Shown piece by piece: positions 1 through 6,958 of a stretch of DNA of 9,126 nucleotides; the stretch's first letter is position 1; each line of letters opens with the position of its first letter. The stretch is from Sphingopyxis sp. (lineage in GTDB: Bacteria; Pseudomonadota; Alphaproteobacteria; Sphingomonadales; Sphingomonadaceae): NCBI GenBank assembly GCA_012035435.1, contig JAAUPH010000076.1, forward strand, positions 1-9,126, given 5' to 3'. The notes below the pieces were generated by a model that saw only the letters and a program-made list of their open reading frames with translations, was not told where the DNA came from and did no database searches. A program made the translations under genes and the position numbers.

Positions 1-573
1 CCGTCCGCGCCCGCCTGCCCGAAGACTGAAGTCATCTACTTTCTCCTCCCCGATCGCTTTGAAAATGGCGACCCGGGCAATGATCGCGGCGGTATCAAGG
101 GCGACCGGCTGGCGACAGGGTTTGACCCTGCGCACAAGGGGTTTTTCAACGGCGGCGACCTCAAAGGGCTGATGGCGCGGCTGTCCTATTTGCAGGACAT
201 GGGCGTGACGGCCATTTGGCTTGCGCCGATTTTCAAGAACAAGCCCGTTCAAGGCCCGCCGGGTCAGGAAACTGCGGGCTATCACGGCTATTGGGTCACC
301 GACTTTACGACGGTCGACCCGCATTTCGGGACTGAGGCCGACTTCAAAGCCTTCGTCGATGCGGCGCATGCGCGTGGGATGAAGGTCTACATGGACATCA
401 TCACCAACCACACGGCCGATGTCATCTTCTTCCGCGAATGTATGGGCCAACCGACCTGCGTCTATCGCAGCAAAGGCGATTTCCCCTATTCGCGCCGCGC
501 CAGCGATGGGAGCGCGATCAATAGGGACTTCAGCGGGGACAGCGATCCATCGCCGGAAATTGGGCAAAGCTGA
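1..573 (+). CDS. GH13 alpha-amylase, N-terminal part (5' end outside window, 3' end frameshifted)
   Basis: This is the first part of a secreted-type alpha-amylase, an endo-acting enzyme that cuts alpha-1,4 bonds in starch or maltodextrin. The frame is open from base 1, so the true start and any signal peptide lie upstream. The first visible residues (EVIYFLLPDRFENGDP, about residues 10-25) are the typical start of the GH13 barrel, so little mature protein is missing. The GYHGYW segment (93-98) and conserved region I, DIITNH (D132 to H137), are present. The reading ends at a TGA at 571-573, but similarity clearly breaks at 557-559: the frame reads SPE-IGQS where SPE-NWAKL is expected, and the latter continues in the +3 frame. 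This and the next entry are therefore one gene. The subfamily cannot be fixed by eye. Family assignment is firm; whether the break is biological or a sequencing error is open. Confidence 0.88.
   Translation, partial: PSAPACPKTEVIYFLLPDRFENGDPGNDRGGIKGDRLATGFDPAHKGFFNGGDLKGLMARLSYLQDMGVTAIWLAPIFKNKPVQGPPGQETAGYHGYWVTDFTTVDPHFGTEADFKAFVDAAHARGMKVYMDIITNHTADVIFFRECMGQPTCVYRSKGDFPYSRRASDGSAINRDFSGDSDPSPEIGQS
557..559 (+). other. Apparent 1-bp deletion (frameshift) in amylase gene
   Basis: The sequence reads ccggaaattgg. With a fourth A (ccggaaaattgg) the amylase would read SPENWAKL without interruption, joining the frame used before this point to the frame used after it. Loss of one base in a short A run is a common sequencing or assembly error as well as a common natural mutation. 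The sequence alone cannot tell which applies. Confidence 0.8.
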
Positions 574-1736
574 CAGATCCGGACTATGCCTACACTCCCT
601 TTGTCCCGGCGGCGGAGAAAGATGCGAAGCGCCCGGCGTGGCTCAACGATGTTCGCTATTACCACAATCGCGGCAACACGACCTTCACCGGCGAAAGTTC
701 GACCTATGGCGATTTTGTCGGGCTGGATGATCTGATGACCGAACATCCGCGCGTTGTCGCGGGCATGACCGAAATTTATCAAAGCTGGATCACCCGCTTT
801 GGCATCGATGGATATCGTATCGACACCGCCAAGCATGTGAACCCCGAATTCTGGCAGGCCTTTGTGCCCGCGATCCTGGCGACGGCGAAGGCCAACGGGA
901 TTCCGAACTTCCACATCTTCGGTGAGGTCGCCACCGGAGATATGGACCCCGCGCTGACCGCCGAATGGACGGTCCGCGCAGGGCTGCCCACCAATTTGGA
1001 CATGCCCTTCTTTGCTGCGGTGCGTGATGTGCTGGCGGGGGACAAGGCGCCTGATCATCTCGTCCGTCTGTTTGCGGCCGACATTTTATATGCGGGCGGC
1101 GAGGCGACGTCACTGCGGCTGCCGACTTTTATCGGCAATCATGATTTTGGTCGCTTCGGGCACTTCGCGGACCGCAAGCATCGCGGCGCGAGCCAGACGG
1201 AACGTTTGGCGCGGGCGGAACTTGCCCATGCCATGATGTTTCTGCTGCGCGGCGTGCCGACCATATATTATGGCGATGAACAGGGCTTTGTCGGCGATGG
1301 CAATGATCAGGACGCGCGCGAAACTTTGTTCGCGTCCAAGGTCGCGGTTTATAATGATAATGACTTGATCGGCAGTGATGCCACGACCGCAACGGCCAAT
1401 TTCGCGCCCGCGCATCCGCTGTATCAGGCGATCCGCCGATTGAGCGCGGCGCGCAAGGCCAGTCCCGAACTGCGCTATGGTCGCCAGGTCATCCGCAGCT
1501 ATGATGAAAAGCCCGGGTTGCTGGCAATTTCGCGCATCAACGCCGCCGACGGCAGTGACGTGACGGTGATGTTCAACACCAGCAATGCGCCGATGACCGC
1601 GCGCGTCGCTGTGGATTATCGCGCCACCGGCTTTACAGCGCTAGTCGGTAGCTGCCCGGCGGCGCCCACCGCGCCGGGCCAACTGACGATCAGCTTGCCT
1701 GCGCTGGGCTATGCTGCCTGCCGCGCCTGGAAATGA
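558..1736 (+). CDS. GH13 alpha-amylase, C-terminal part (after the frameshift)
   Basis: This continues the preceding amylase in a different frame. It starts with NWAKLTDPDYAYTPF and is open to the TGA at 1734-1736. The first in-frame ATG is at 735, but coding similarity starts well before it, so this is not an independent gene. It holds the rest of the catalytic barrel: region II GYRIDTAKH with nucleophile Asp at 822-824, region III IFGEV with acid/base Glu at 924-926, and region IV FIGNHD with the transition-state-stabilising Asp at 1143-1145. RGVPTIYYGDEQG near 1249-1281 is a typical late-barrel GH13 motif. The last ~100 residues resemble the C-terminal beta domain. All catalytic residues are intact, so one base restored at 557-559 would give a normal enzyme of about 580 residues plus leader. 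The stop overlaps the next gene's start (ATGA at 1733-1736), indicating translational coupling. Confidence 0.9.
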   Translation, partial: NWAKLTDPDYAYTPFVPAAEKDAKRPAWLNDVRYYHNRGNTTFTGESSTYGDFVGLDDLMTEHPRVVAGMTEIYQSWITRFGIDGYRIDTAKHVNPEFWQAFVPAILATAKANGIPNFHIFGEVATGDMDPALTAEWTVRAGLPTNLDMPFFAAVRDVLAGDKAPDHLVRLFAADILYAGGEATSLRLPTFIGNHDFGRFGHFADRKHRGASQTERLARAELAHAMMFLLRGVPTIYYGDEQGFVGDGNDQDARETLFASKVAVYNDNDLIGSDATTATANFAPAHPLYQAIRRLSAARKASPELRYGRQVIRSYDEKPGLLAISRINAADGSDVTVMFNTSNAPMTARVAVDYRATGFTALVGSCPAAPTAPGQLTISLPALGYAACRAWK

Positions 1737-3388
1737 TGAGTTCTCTCCCCATGAACGACTATCGGCCTCTAACCGCCGTGGACAGCGATATCGCGCCTTG
1801 GTGGCGCGGTGCGGCGATATATCAAATCTATCCGCGCAGCTTTGTCGATAGCAATCGCGATGGCATCGGCGATCTTGCCGGGATCACCGCAAAGCTCGAC
1901 CATGTCGCCAGCCTGGGCGTTGACGCCATCTGGCTGTCGCCGTTCTTCACGTCGCCAATGAAAGATTTTGGCTATGACGTCGCGGATTATTGCGGCGTCG
2001 ATCCGATCTTTGGCGATCTTGCCGATTTCGACGCATTAATCGCTCGCGCCCATGCATTGGGACTGAAAGTCCTGATCGATCAGGTTTATGCCCACACATC
2101 GGACCTGCATGCATGGTTCGCGGAAAGCCGCGCGAACCGCACCAATGCCAAGGCCGACTGGTATGTCTGGGCCGATGCCAAGCCCGATGGCAGCCCGCCC
2201 AACAATTGGCAGTCGGTGTTTGGCGGCCCCGCCTGGACGTGGGACGCGCGGCGCGGGCAATATTATATGCACAATTTCCTGCGCGAGCAGCCGCAGCTGA
2301 ACTTGCACAACCCGGCGGTGCAGGATGCCTTGCTGGGTGTGGCAAAATTCTGGCTCGACCGCGGTGTCGATGGCTTTCGCGTCGATGCCATCAATTTTTC
2401 GATGCACGACCCCGAACTGCGCGACAATCCGCCCGCACCAGCGACCGACGCGCCGCGCTCACGCTCGTTCGATTTTCAGCTCAAAATCCATAACCAAAGC
2501 CACGCCGATATCCCGTTGTTCCTCGAACGGCTGCGCGCGCTGACGGACCGCTATAACGGCCGCTTTACAGTGGCCGAGGTTGGCGGCGACGATCATGATC
2601 GCGAGATGAAGCTGTTCACGGCGGGGGGCAATCGGCTCGACAGCGCCTATGGTTTTAATTTCCTCTATGCCGAGCGGCTGACGTCCGCTCTGGTCGCCGA
2701 TGCGCTGCGCGGTTGGCCCGATGTCGATGGGGTGGGCTGGCCGAGTTGGGCGTTTGAAAATCACGACGCCCCGCGCGCGCTGTCGCGCTGGGCCGCCTCA
2801 GAGCATGCCGACGCGTTCGCAAGGATGAAGGCGATGCTTCTGGTCAGCCTGCGCGGCAATATCTTCATCTATCAGGGTGAGGAGCTGGGCCTGCCACAGG
2901 TCGACATCGCGTTTGAAGATTTGCAGGATCCTGAGGCCATCGCAAATTGGCCGCGCACGTTGAGTCGTGATGGCGCTCGCACGCCGATGCCATGGGCGGC
3001 GGATGCACCGCAGTTGGGTTTCTCAGACGCGAAGCCTTGGCTGCCGCTCGGCGATGCGCACCGCGCGTTGGCGGTCGACCTGCAAGAGGCCAACCCCGCT
3101 TCGCTGCTCCATCACATGCGGCACATGGTGGCGCTGCGGCGCCAATATCCGGCGCTGGCACAAGGCGGGATCGCGGTGCGGGTGATTACGCCGGCACTGC
3201 TGGTCTTTGAACGCACGGCGAGCGATGAAACGCTCCTTTGCGCTTTCAATTTCAGCGATCGGCCGATCAGCTGGGAGGACGACAGCGGGGCTGCGTGGGA
3301 TGTGGTTGCACCCGTAAACGGCGCGACGCTGACCGACCTGCCGCCCTATGCCGCCTATATCGCGCGCCGCGTTTCGGGAGAGATTTGA
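1733..3388 (+). CDS. Alpha-glucosidase, GH13 (cytoplasmic, maltooligosaccharide-hydrolysing)
   Basis: A 551-residue GH13 exo-alpha-glucosidase, the normal length for the oligo-1,6-glucosidase/alpha-glucosidase group. It releases glucose from the non-reducing end of maltose and short maltodextrins. The N-terminus has no signal peptide, and WWRGAAIYQIYPRSF follows by about residue 23, so it should act in the cytoplasm. Visible motifs are DxNxDGIGD-type loop DSNRDGIGD (about 39-47), region I DQVYAH, region II GFRVDAIN with nucleophile D218, region III VAEVGG with acid/base E282, and region IV FENHD with D345. The residue after the nucleophile is Ala. Isomaltases usually carry Val there and alpha-1,4-specific enzymes a smaller or Thr residue, so alpha-1,4 preference is inferred. 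The start is ATG 1733, overlapping the amylase stop; ATG 1736 and ATG 1751 are alternatives. The ribosome site is weak, consistent with coupling. The stop shares one base with the next start. Confidence 0.93.
   Translation: MMSSLPMNDYRPLTAVDSDIAPWWRGAAIYQIYPRSFVDSNRDGIGDLAGITAKLDHVASLGVDAIWLSPFFTSPMKDFGYDVADYCGVDPIFGDLADFDALIARAHALGLKVLIDQVYAHTSDLHAWFAESRANRTNAKADWYVWADAKPDGSPPNNWQSVFGGPAWTWDARRGQYYMHNFLREQPQLNLHNPAVQDALLGVAKFWLDRGVDGFRVDAINFSMHDPELRDNPPAPATDAPRSRSFDFQLKIHNQSHADIPLFLERLRALTDRYNGRFTVAEVGGDDHDREMKLFTAGGNRLDSAYGFNFLYAERLTSALVADALRGWPDVDGVGWPSWAFENHDAPRALSRWAASEHADAFARMKAMLLVSLRGNIFIYQGEELGLPQVDIAFEDLQDPEAIANWPRTLSRDGARTPMPWAADAPQLGFSDAKPWLPLGDAHRALAVDLQEANPASLLHHMRHMVALRRQYPALAQGGIAVRVITPALLVFERTASDETLLCAFNFSDRPISWEDDSGAAWDVVAPVNGATLTDLPPYAAYIARRVSGEI
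3376..3382 (+). promoter_or_regulatory. Ribosome binding site for GH97 gene
   Basis: GGGAGAG lies 5 bases before ATG 3388, inside the 3' end of the GH13 alpha-glucosidase gene. It fixes the GH97 start at 3388 although the frame is open much further upstream, from about 3238. Confidence 0.7.
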
Positions 3389-5439
3389 TGACGAACCGCC
3401 GATTGACCGCCCTTGGTGTTGCTGTTTCGCTCGCGGCGATTCAGGCCAGCGCCGCCGCGCAAACCGCTCCAGCGCAGCCCGTGACCGCCACCTCGCCCGA
3501 TGGGTCGGTTCGGGTGACGCTGACAATCGATGGCGACGGCCGACCGTCTTACGCCGTCAGCCGCAAGGGCAAGGCGATCCTTGCACCGTCGCGGCTGGGT
3601 TTCCTGTTCACCGATGTCGTAAAAATCGAACGTCGCCTGGCGGTGACGGGGCAAGAGACAAGGAATTTTGACGAGACATGGACCCAGCCATGGGGGGAGT
3701 GGACCAACATTCGCAACCGCTACCGCGAATTCAAGGTGCATCTGAAGGAAACGACCGCTCTTGGTCGCGTGTTCACCGTTACGTTCCGGCTTTACGACGA
3801 CGGCGTCGGTTTCCGGTACGAGTTTCCCGAGCAGCCGAACATGCCGCATGCGAAGATCGCGGATGAATTAACCGAATTTGCCTTTGCGAGCGACGGCACC
3901 GCTTGGTGGAAACCCGCCTTCCTGTGGAACCGCGAAGAATATCTCTATAACAAGACGTCTCTCTCTGCGGTCAGCACAGCGGCGACGCCGGTCACGATCA
4001 AGCTGGCCGACGGGACCCATGTCGCGCTCCACGAAGCCGCGCTGGTCGATTATTCGGGCATGGCGGTGACGCGGACCGAGGGCAATACGCTCCGCGCCAA
4101 TCTGACGCCCGGTGCAGGCGAGCCCAAGGTGCAGAAAAAGGGTGCCTGGACCACACCCTGGCGCACGCTGATCATCGCGGATGATGCGGCGGGGGTATAT
4201 CACAGCCATTTGATGCTCAACCTCAACGAACCCAACAAGCTGGGCGACATGAGCTGGTTCAAGCCGGGCAAATTCGCGGGCGTGTGGTGGAATTTGATCA
4301 AGGGCGAATGGAGCTGGGCGCGCGGGCCTATGCATGGCGCGACCAATGAGAATGTGAAACGCTACGTCGATTTCGCCGCCGCCAACGGCATCCCGCATCT
4401 GCTCGTCGAAGGCTGGAATGTTGGCTGGGATGGCGACTGGTTCGGCAATGGCTGGGACATGGACTTCACCAAGCCGACCGAAGATTTCGATATCGCGATG
4501 TTGAGCGCCTATGCCAAGAAAAAGGGCGTGCGCCTTGTCGGTCACCATGAAACCGGGGGCGCGGTGACCCATTATGACAACCAACTTGACCGCAGCTTCG
4601 CCTTTGCCGCCAAATATGGGATGATGGTGGTCAAGACCGGCTATGTCACCGATGCAGCCCAGCTTGAGCGGGTTGATGCTGACGGCACCAAATATCGCGA
4701 GTGGCTCGACGGCCAGTGGATGACCAACCACTTTGTCCGCGTGGCCGAGACCGCCTATAAGCATAAAATTGCCTTCGACAGTCACGAACCGGTGAAAGGC
4801 ACCGGCCTCCACCGAACCTACCCCAACTGGGTCGCGCGCGAAGGGATGCGCGGGATGGAATATAACGCCTGGGGCGGCAAGAACCCGCCCGAGCATGAGG
4901 CAAATATCGTCTTCACCCGCATGCTCGAAGGGCCAATGGATTTTACCCCAGGCATCTTAAGCCTGAAGGGCGAGCGCGACAGCGACATCTTGTCGACCAT
5001 TGCCAAGCAGCTGGCGCTCTATGTTGTCATTTATTCGCCTGTAGTGATGGTCGCCGACACCCCCGAAAACTATGCCAAATATCCGGGGCCCATGAAATTC
5101 ATTCGCGATGTCCCGACCGACTGGCAGGACACCCGCGTGCTGAATGGAGAAATAGGCGATTATGTCACCATCGCGCGGAAAGAACGCGGCGGTGAGGGGT
5201 GGTATATCGGCGCGGTTGGTGATGAAGAGGCGCGCGATGTGGCCTTCAAGCTCAACTTCCTCACTCCCGGCAAACGCTACAAGGCGGAAATCTACCGCGA
5301 TGGCGATGATGCTGATTATCGCACCGCCAAGCGCCATTCGATCACCATCGAAAACAAGATGCTGACCAGCGCAGATAGTCTTAACCTGCGTATTGCGCCC
5401 GGCGGCGGCTTCGCAATCCGGCTTGTTCCGACGAAGTGA
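3388..5439 (+). CDS. SusB-like GH97 alpha-glucosidase, exported
   Basis: A 683-residue glycoside hydrolase of family GH97, whose archetype is Bacteroides SusB. It hydrolyses alpha-glucosidic bonds of maltooligosaccharides from the non-reducing end and is calcium dependent. A signal peptide covers about residues 1-24 (basic MTNRR, hydrophobic stretch, cleavage near ASAAA-Q), so it acts in the periplasm or at the envelope. An N-terminal beta-sandwich (about 28-265) is followed by the catalytic barrel (about 266-560) and a C-terminal beta domain. Four key acidic residues of the inverting GH97 branch are recognisable: E388 (HHETGG), E467 (SHEP), E485 (REGMRG) and E491 (GMEYN). The spacing of the last three (18 and 6) matches SusB E508/E526/E532. 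E388 sits where the retaining alpha-galactosidase branch carries an Asp nucleophile, so an inverting alpha-glucosidase is inferred. Start and stop overlap the neighbouring genes by 1 and 4 bases. Confidence 0.95.
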   Translation: MTNRRLTALGVAVSLAAIQASAAAQTAPAQPVTATSPDGSVRVTLTIDGDGRPSYAVSRKGKAILAPSRLGFLFTDVVKIERRLAVTGQETRNFDETWTQPWGEWTNIRNRYREFKVHLKETTALGRVFTVTFRLYDDGVGFRYEFPEQPNMPHAKIADELTEFAFASDGTAWWKPAFLWNREEYLYNKTSLSAVSTAATPVTIKLADGTHVALHEAALVDYSGMAVTRTEGNTLRANLTPGAGEPKVQKKGAWTTPWRTLIIADDAAGVYHSHLMLNLNEPNKLGDMSWFKPGKFAGVWWNLIKGEWSWARGPMHGATNENVKRYVDFAAANGIPHLLVEGWNVGWDGDWFGNGWDMDFTKPTEDFDIAMLSAYAKKKGVRLVGHHETGGAVTHYDNQLDRSFAFAAKYGMMVVKTGYVTDAAQLERVDADGTKYREWLDGQWMTNHFVRVAETAYKHKIAFDSHEPVKGTGLHRTYPNWVAREGMRGMEYNAWGGKNPPEHEANIVFTRMLEGPMDFTPGILSLKGERDSDILSTIAKQLALYVVIYSPVVMVADTPENYAKYPGPMKFIRDVPTDWQDTRVLNGEIGDYVTIARKERGGEGWYIGAVGDEEARDVAFKLNFLTPGKRYKAEIYRDGDDADYRTAKRHSITIENKMLTSADSLNLRIAPGGGFAIRLVPTK

Positions 5440-6953
5440 GCGCAGTGCCGTCCATCCGCATTGTGATTTTGGGCGGCGGCACCGCCGGGTGGATGGCGGC
5501 CAATTTGTTCGCGCATCATTGGGGGGATGGCCAAGCCAGCGTCACGCTGGTGGAGAGTCCGGAGGTCGGCATCATCGGCGTCGGCGAAGGCTCGACGCCG
5601 CAACTGCGCGCCTTTTTCCAGACGCTCGGCATCGCCGATGCCGACTGGATGCCGCGGGCCAATGCGACGTACAAGACCGGGATCCGCTTCAACGGCTGGT
5701 CGGATGACCCCGGCTTCGAAAGCTATTACCACCCCTTCGCGACCGAGGTGGATTTTAAGACGCAGCCGCAATTCGTATATAACTGCCGCGCGCGGCGGAC
5801 GGGGCGTGATGTGCCTGCGCACCCCGACCGCTTCTTCCTCCCGCGACTGCTCTCCGACGAACGCCTGTCGCCGGTGCCCGGGGAGGGTTTCCCCTTCGAT
5901 GTCGGCTATGGCTATCATTTCGACGCGCATCTGGTGGGGCAGGTGCTGAAAGATCATGCGCTGACACTTGGTGTCGAACGGATTGAGCGTCATGTCGCGC
6001 AGGTTGATGTCGGCGATGATGGCAACATCAGCGCCCTCGTCATCCGCGATGGTGATCGGATCGAAGGCGATATCTTCATCGACTGCTCAGGCTTCCGCGC
6101 GACGCTAATCCAGGAAGCGCTGGGCGAACGCTTCATCAGCTTTGCCGACAATCTGTTTAACGACCGCGCGGTTGCGATGCCGACGCCGCGCGATCCGGCC
6201 GGTATCAAGCCGCAGACCGAAGCAACGGCGCTGTCCGCCGGATGGCGCTGGTCGATCCCGCTGACCAACCGCACCGGTAATGGTTATGTTTATAGCGCGC
6301 GCTACATTGACGCTGACGCCGCCGAGACCGAACTGCGCCGGGAGCTGGGCTTGCTCGACGCCGATGTCGAGGCGCGGCATTTGCAGATGAAGGTCGGGCG
6401 GGTTGAGCGCAGCTGGGTTGGCAACTGTCTGGCGGTTGGCCTGTCGCAGGGGTTTATCGAACCGCTGGAGGCGACCGCGCTGCACATCGTGCAGGCAACC
6501 GTCGAAGGCTTCATCGCGGCCTATGAAGGCGGCAGCTTCACGGGCGAGCACCGCGACGAATTCAACCAGCGCATCGCGCGGCGCTACGATGGCATCCGCG
6601 ACTATATCGTCTGCCACTATCGCGTGAACCGGCGCAGCGACACGCCATATTGGCGCGACAATGCCGCCAATGACAATTTGTCGGATAAGCTGAAAACTAT
6701 GCTCACCGCATGGTTTCGCGGGATGGACATGGACGCGGTGATCGCCGAGCTGGGCATCGCGCCCTACTACGCTTCGGCGAGCTGGCATTGTTTGCTGAGC
6801 GGCTATGGCGTGTTTCCAGATGCCGCCAAACTGACGCCGCCGGGAAGCGACGTCGTCATTCACGACTTGGACGCAGTGGACGCATTCTTGCGCCGCTGTG
6901 CCACCAATTTTACCAATCACGATGCGGCACTGGCCGCGCTTTCCGGGGGATAA
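5436..6953 (+). CDS. Flavin-dependent tryptophan-halogenase family protein
   Basis: A 505-residue member of the flavin-dependent halogenase family (tryptophan 7-halogenase type). These enzymes use FADH2, O2 and halide to make HOX, which a catalytic lysine directs onto an electron-rich ring. Visible hallmarks are the FAD-binding GGGTAG (13-18), GVGEGSTP (about 50-57), the lysine K80 in ATYKTG matching PrnA/RebH K79, and WRWSIP (270-275), the WxWxIP motif that blocks monooxygenase activity. The conserved Glu is E345 in EPLEAT. The residue after it is Ala, where tryptophan halogenases such as PrnA and RebH have Ser. This EPLEAT form is, from memory, common in the alphaproteobacterial/Xanthomonas homologues linked to TonB-receptor loci, whose natural substrates are mostly unknown. 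The start is GTG 5436, overlapping the GH97 stop (GTGA); GTG 5445 is an alternative. No flavin reductase partner is in the window. Free tryptophan as substrate is not implied. Confidence 0.92.
   Translation: MSAVPSIRIVILGGGTAGWMAANLFAHHWGDGQASVTLVESPEVGIIGVGEGSTPQLRAFFQTLGIADADWMPRANATYKTGIRFNGWSDDPGFESYYHPFATEVDFKTQPQFVYNCRARRTGRDVPAHPDRFFLPRLLSDERLSPVPGEGFPFDVGYGYHFDAHLVGQVLKDHALTLGVERIERHVAQVDVGDDGNISALVIRDGDRIEGDIFIDCSGFRATLIQEALGERFISFADNLFNDRAVAMPTPRDPAGIKPQTEATALSAGWRWSIPLTNRTGNGYVYSARYIDADAAETELRRELGLLDADVEARHLQMKVGRVERSWVGNCLAVGLSQGFIEPLEATALHIVQATVEGFIAAYEGGSFTGEHRDEFNQRIARRYDGIRDYIVCHYRVNRRSDTPYWRDNAANDNLSDKLKTMLTAWFRGMDMDAVIAELGIAPYYASASWHCLLSGYGVFPDAAKLTPPGSDVVIHDLDAVDAFLRRCATNFTNHDAALAALSGG
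6945..6950 (+). promoter_or_regulatory. Ribosome binding site for MFS transporter
   Basis: GGGGGA at the very end of the halogenase gene, 8 bases before ATG 6959, supports that start for the transporter. The frame is open upstream from about 6710, but only as a shadow of the halogenase. Confidence 0.6.
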
Positions 6954-6958
6954 AGAAC

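Noticed and set aside
486..1058. 190-codon open frame on the - strand opposite the amylase
   Set aside because: It covers amylase regions II and III on the other strand and is best explained as a shadow of their codon pattern.
3868..4896. 342-codon open frame on the - strand opposite the GH97 gene
   Set aside because: It lies wholly inside a well-supported GH97 gene, reads as a compositionally driven antisense protein with no recognisable domain, and has no ribosome site. Long antisense frames are expected at this codon bias.
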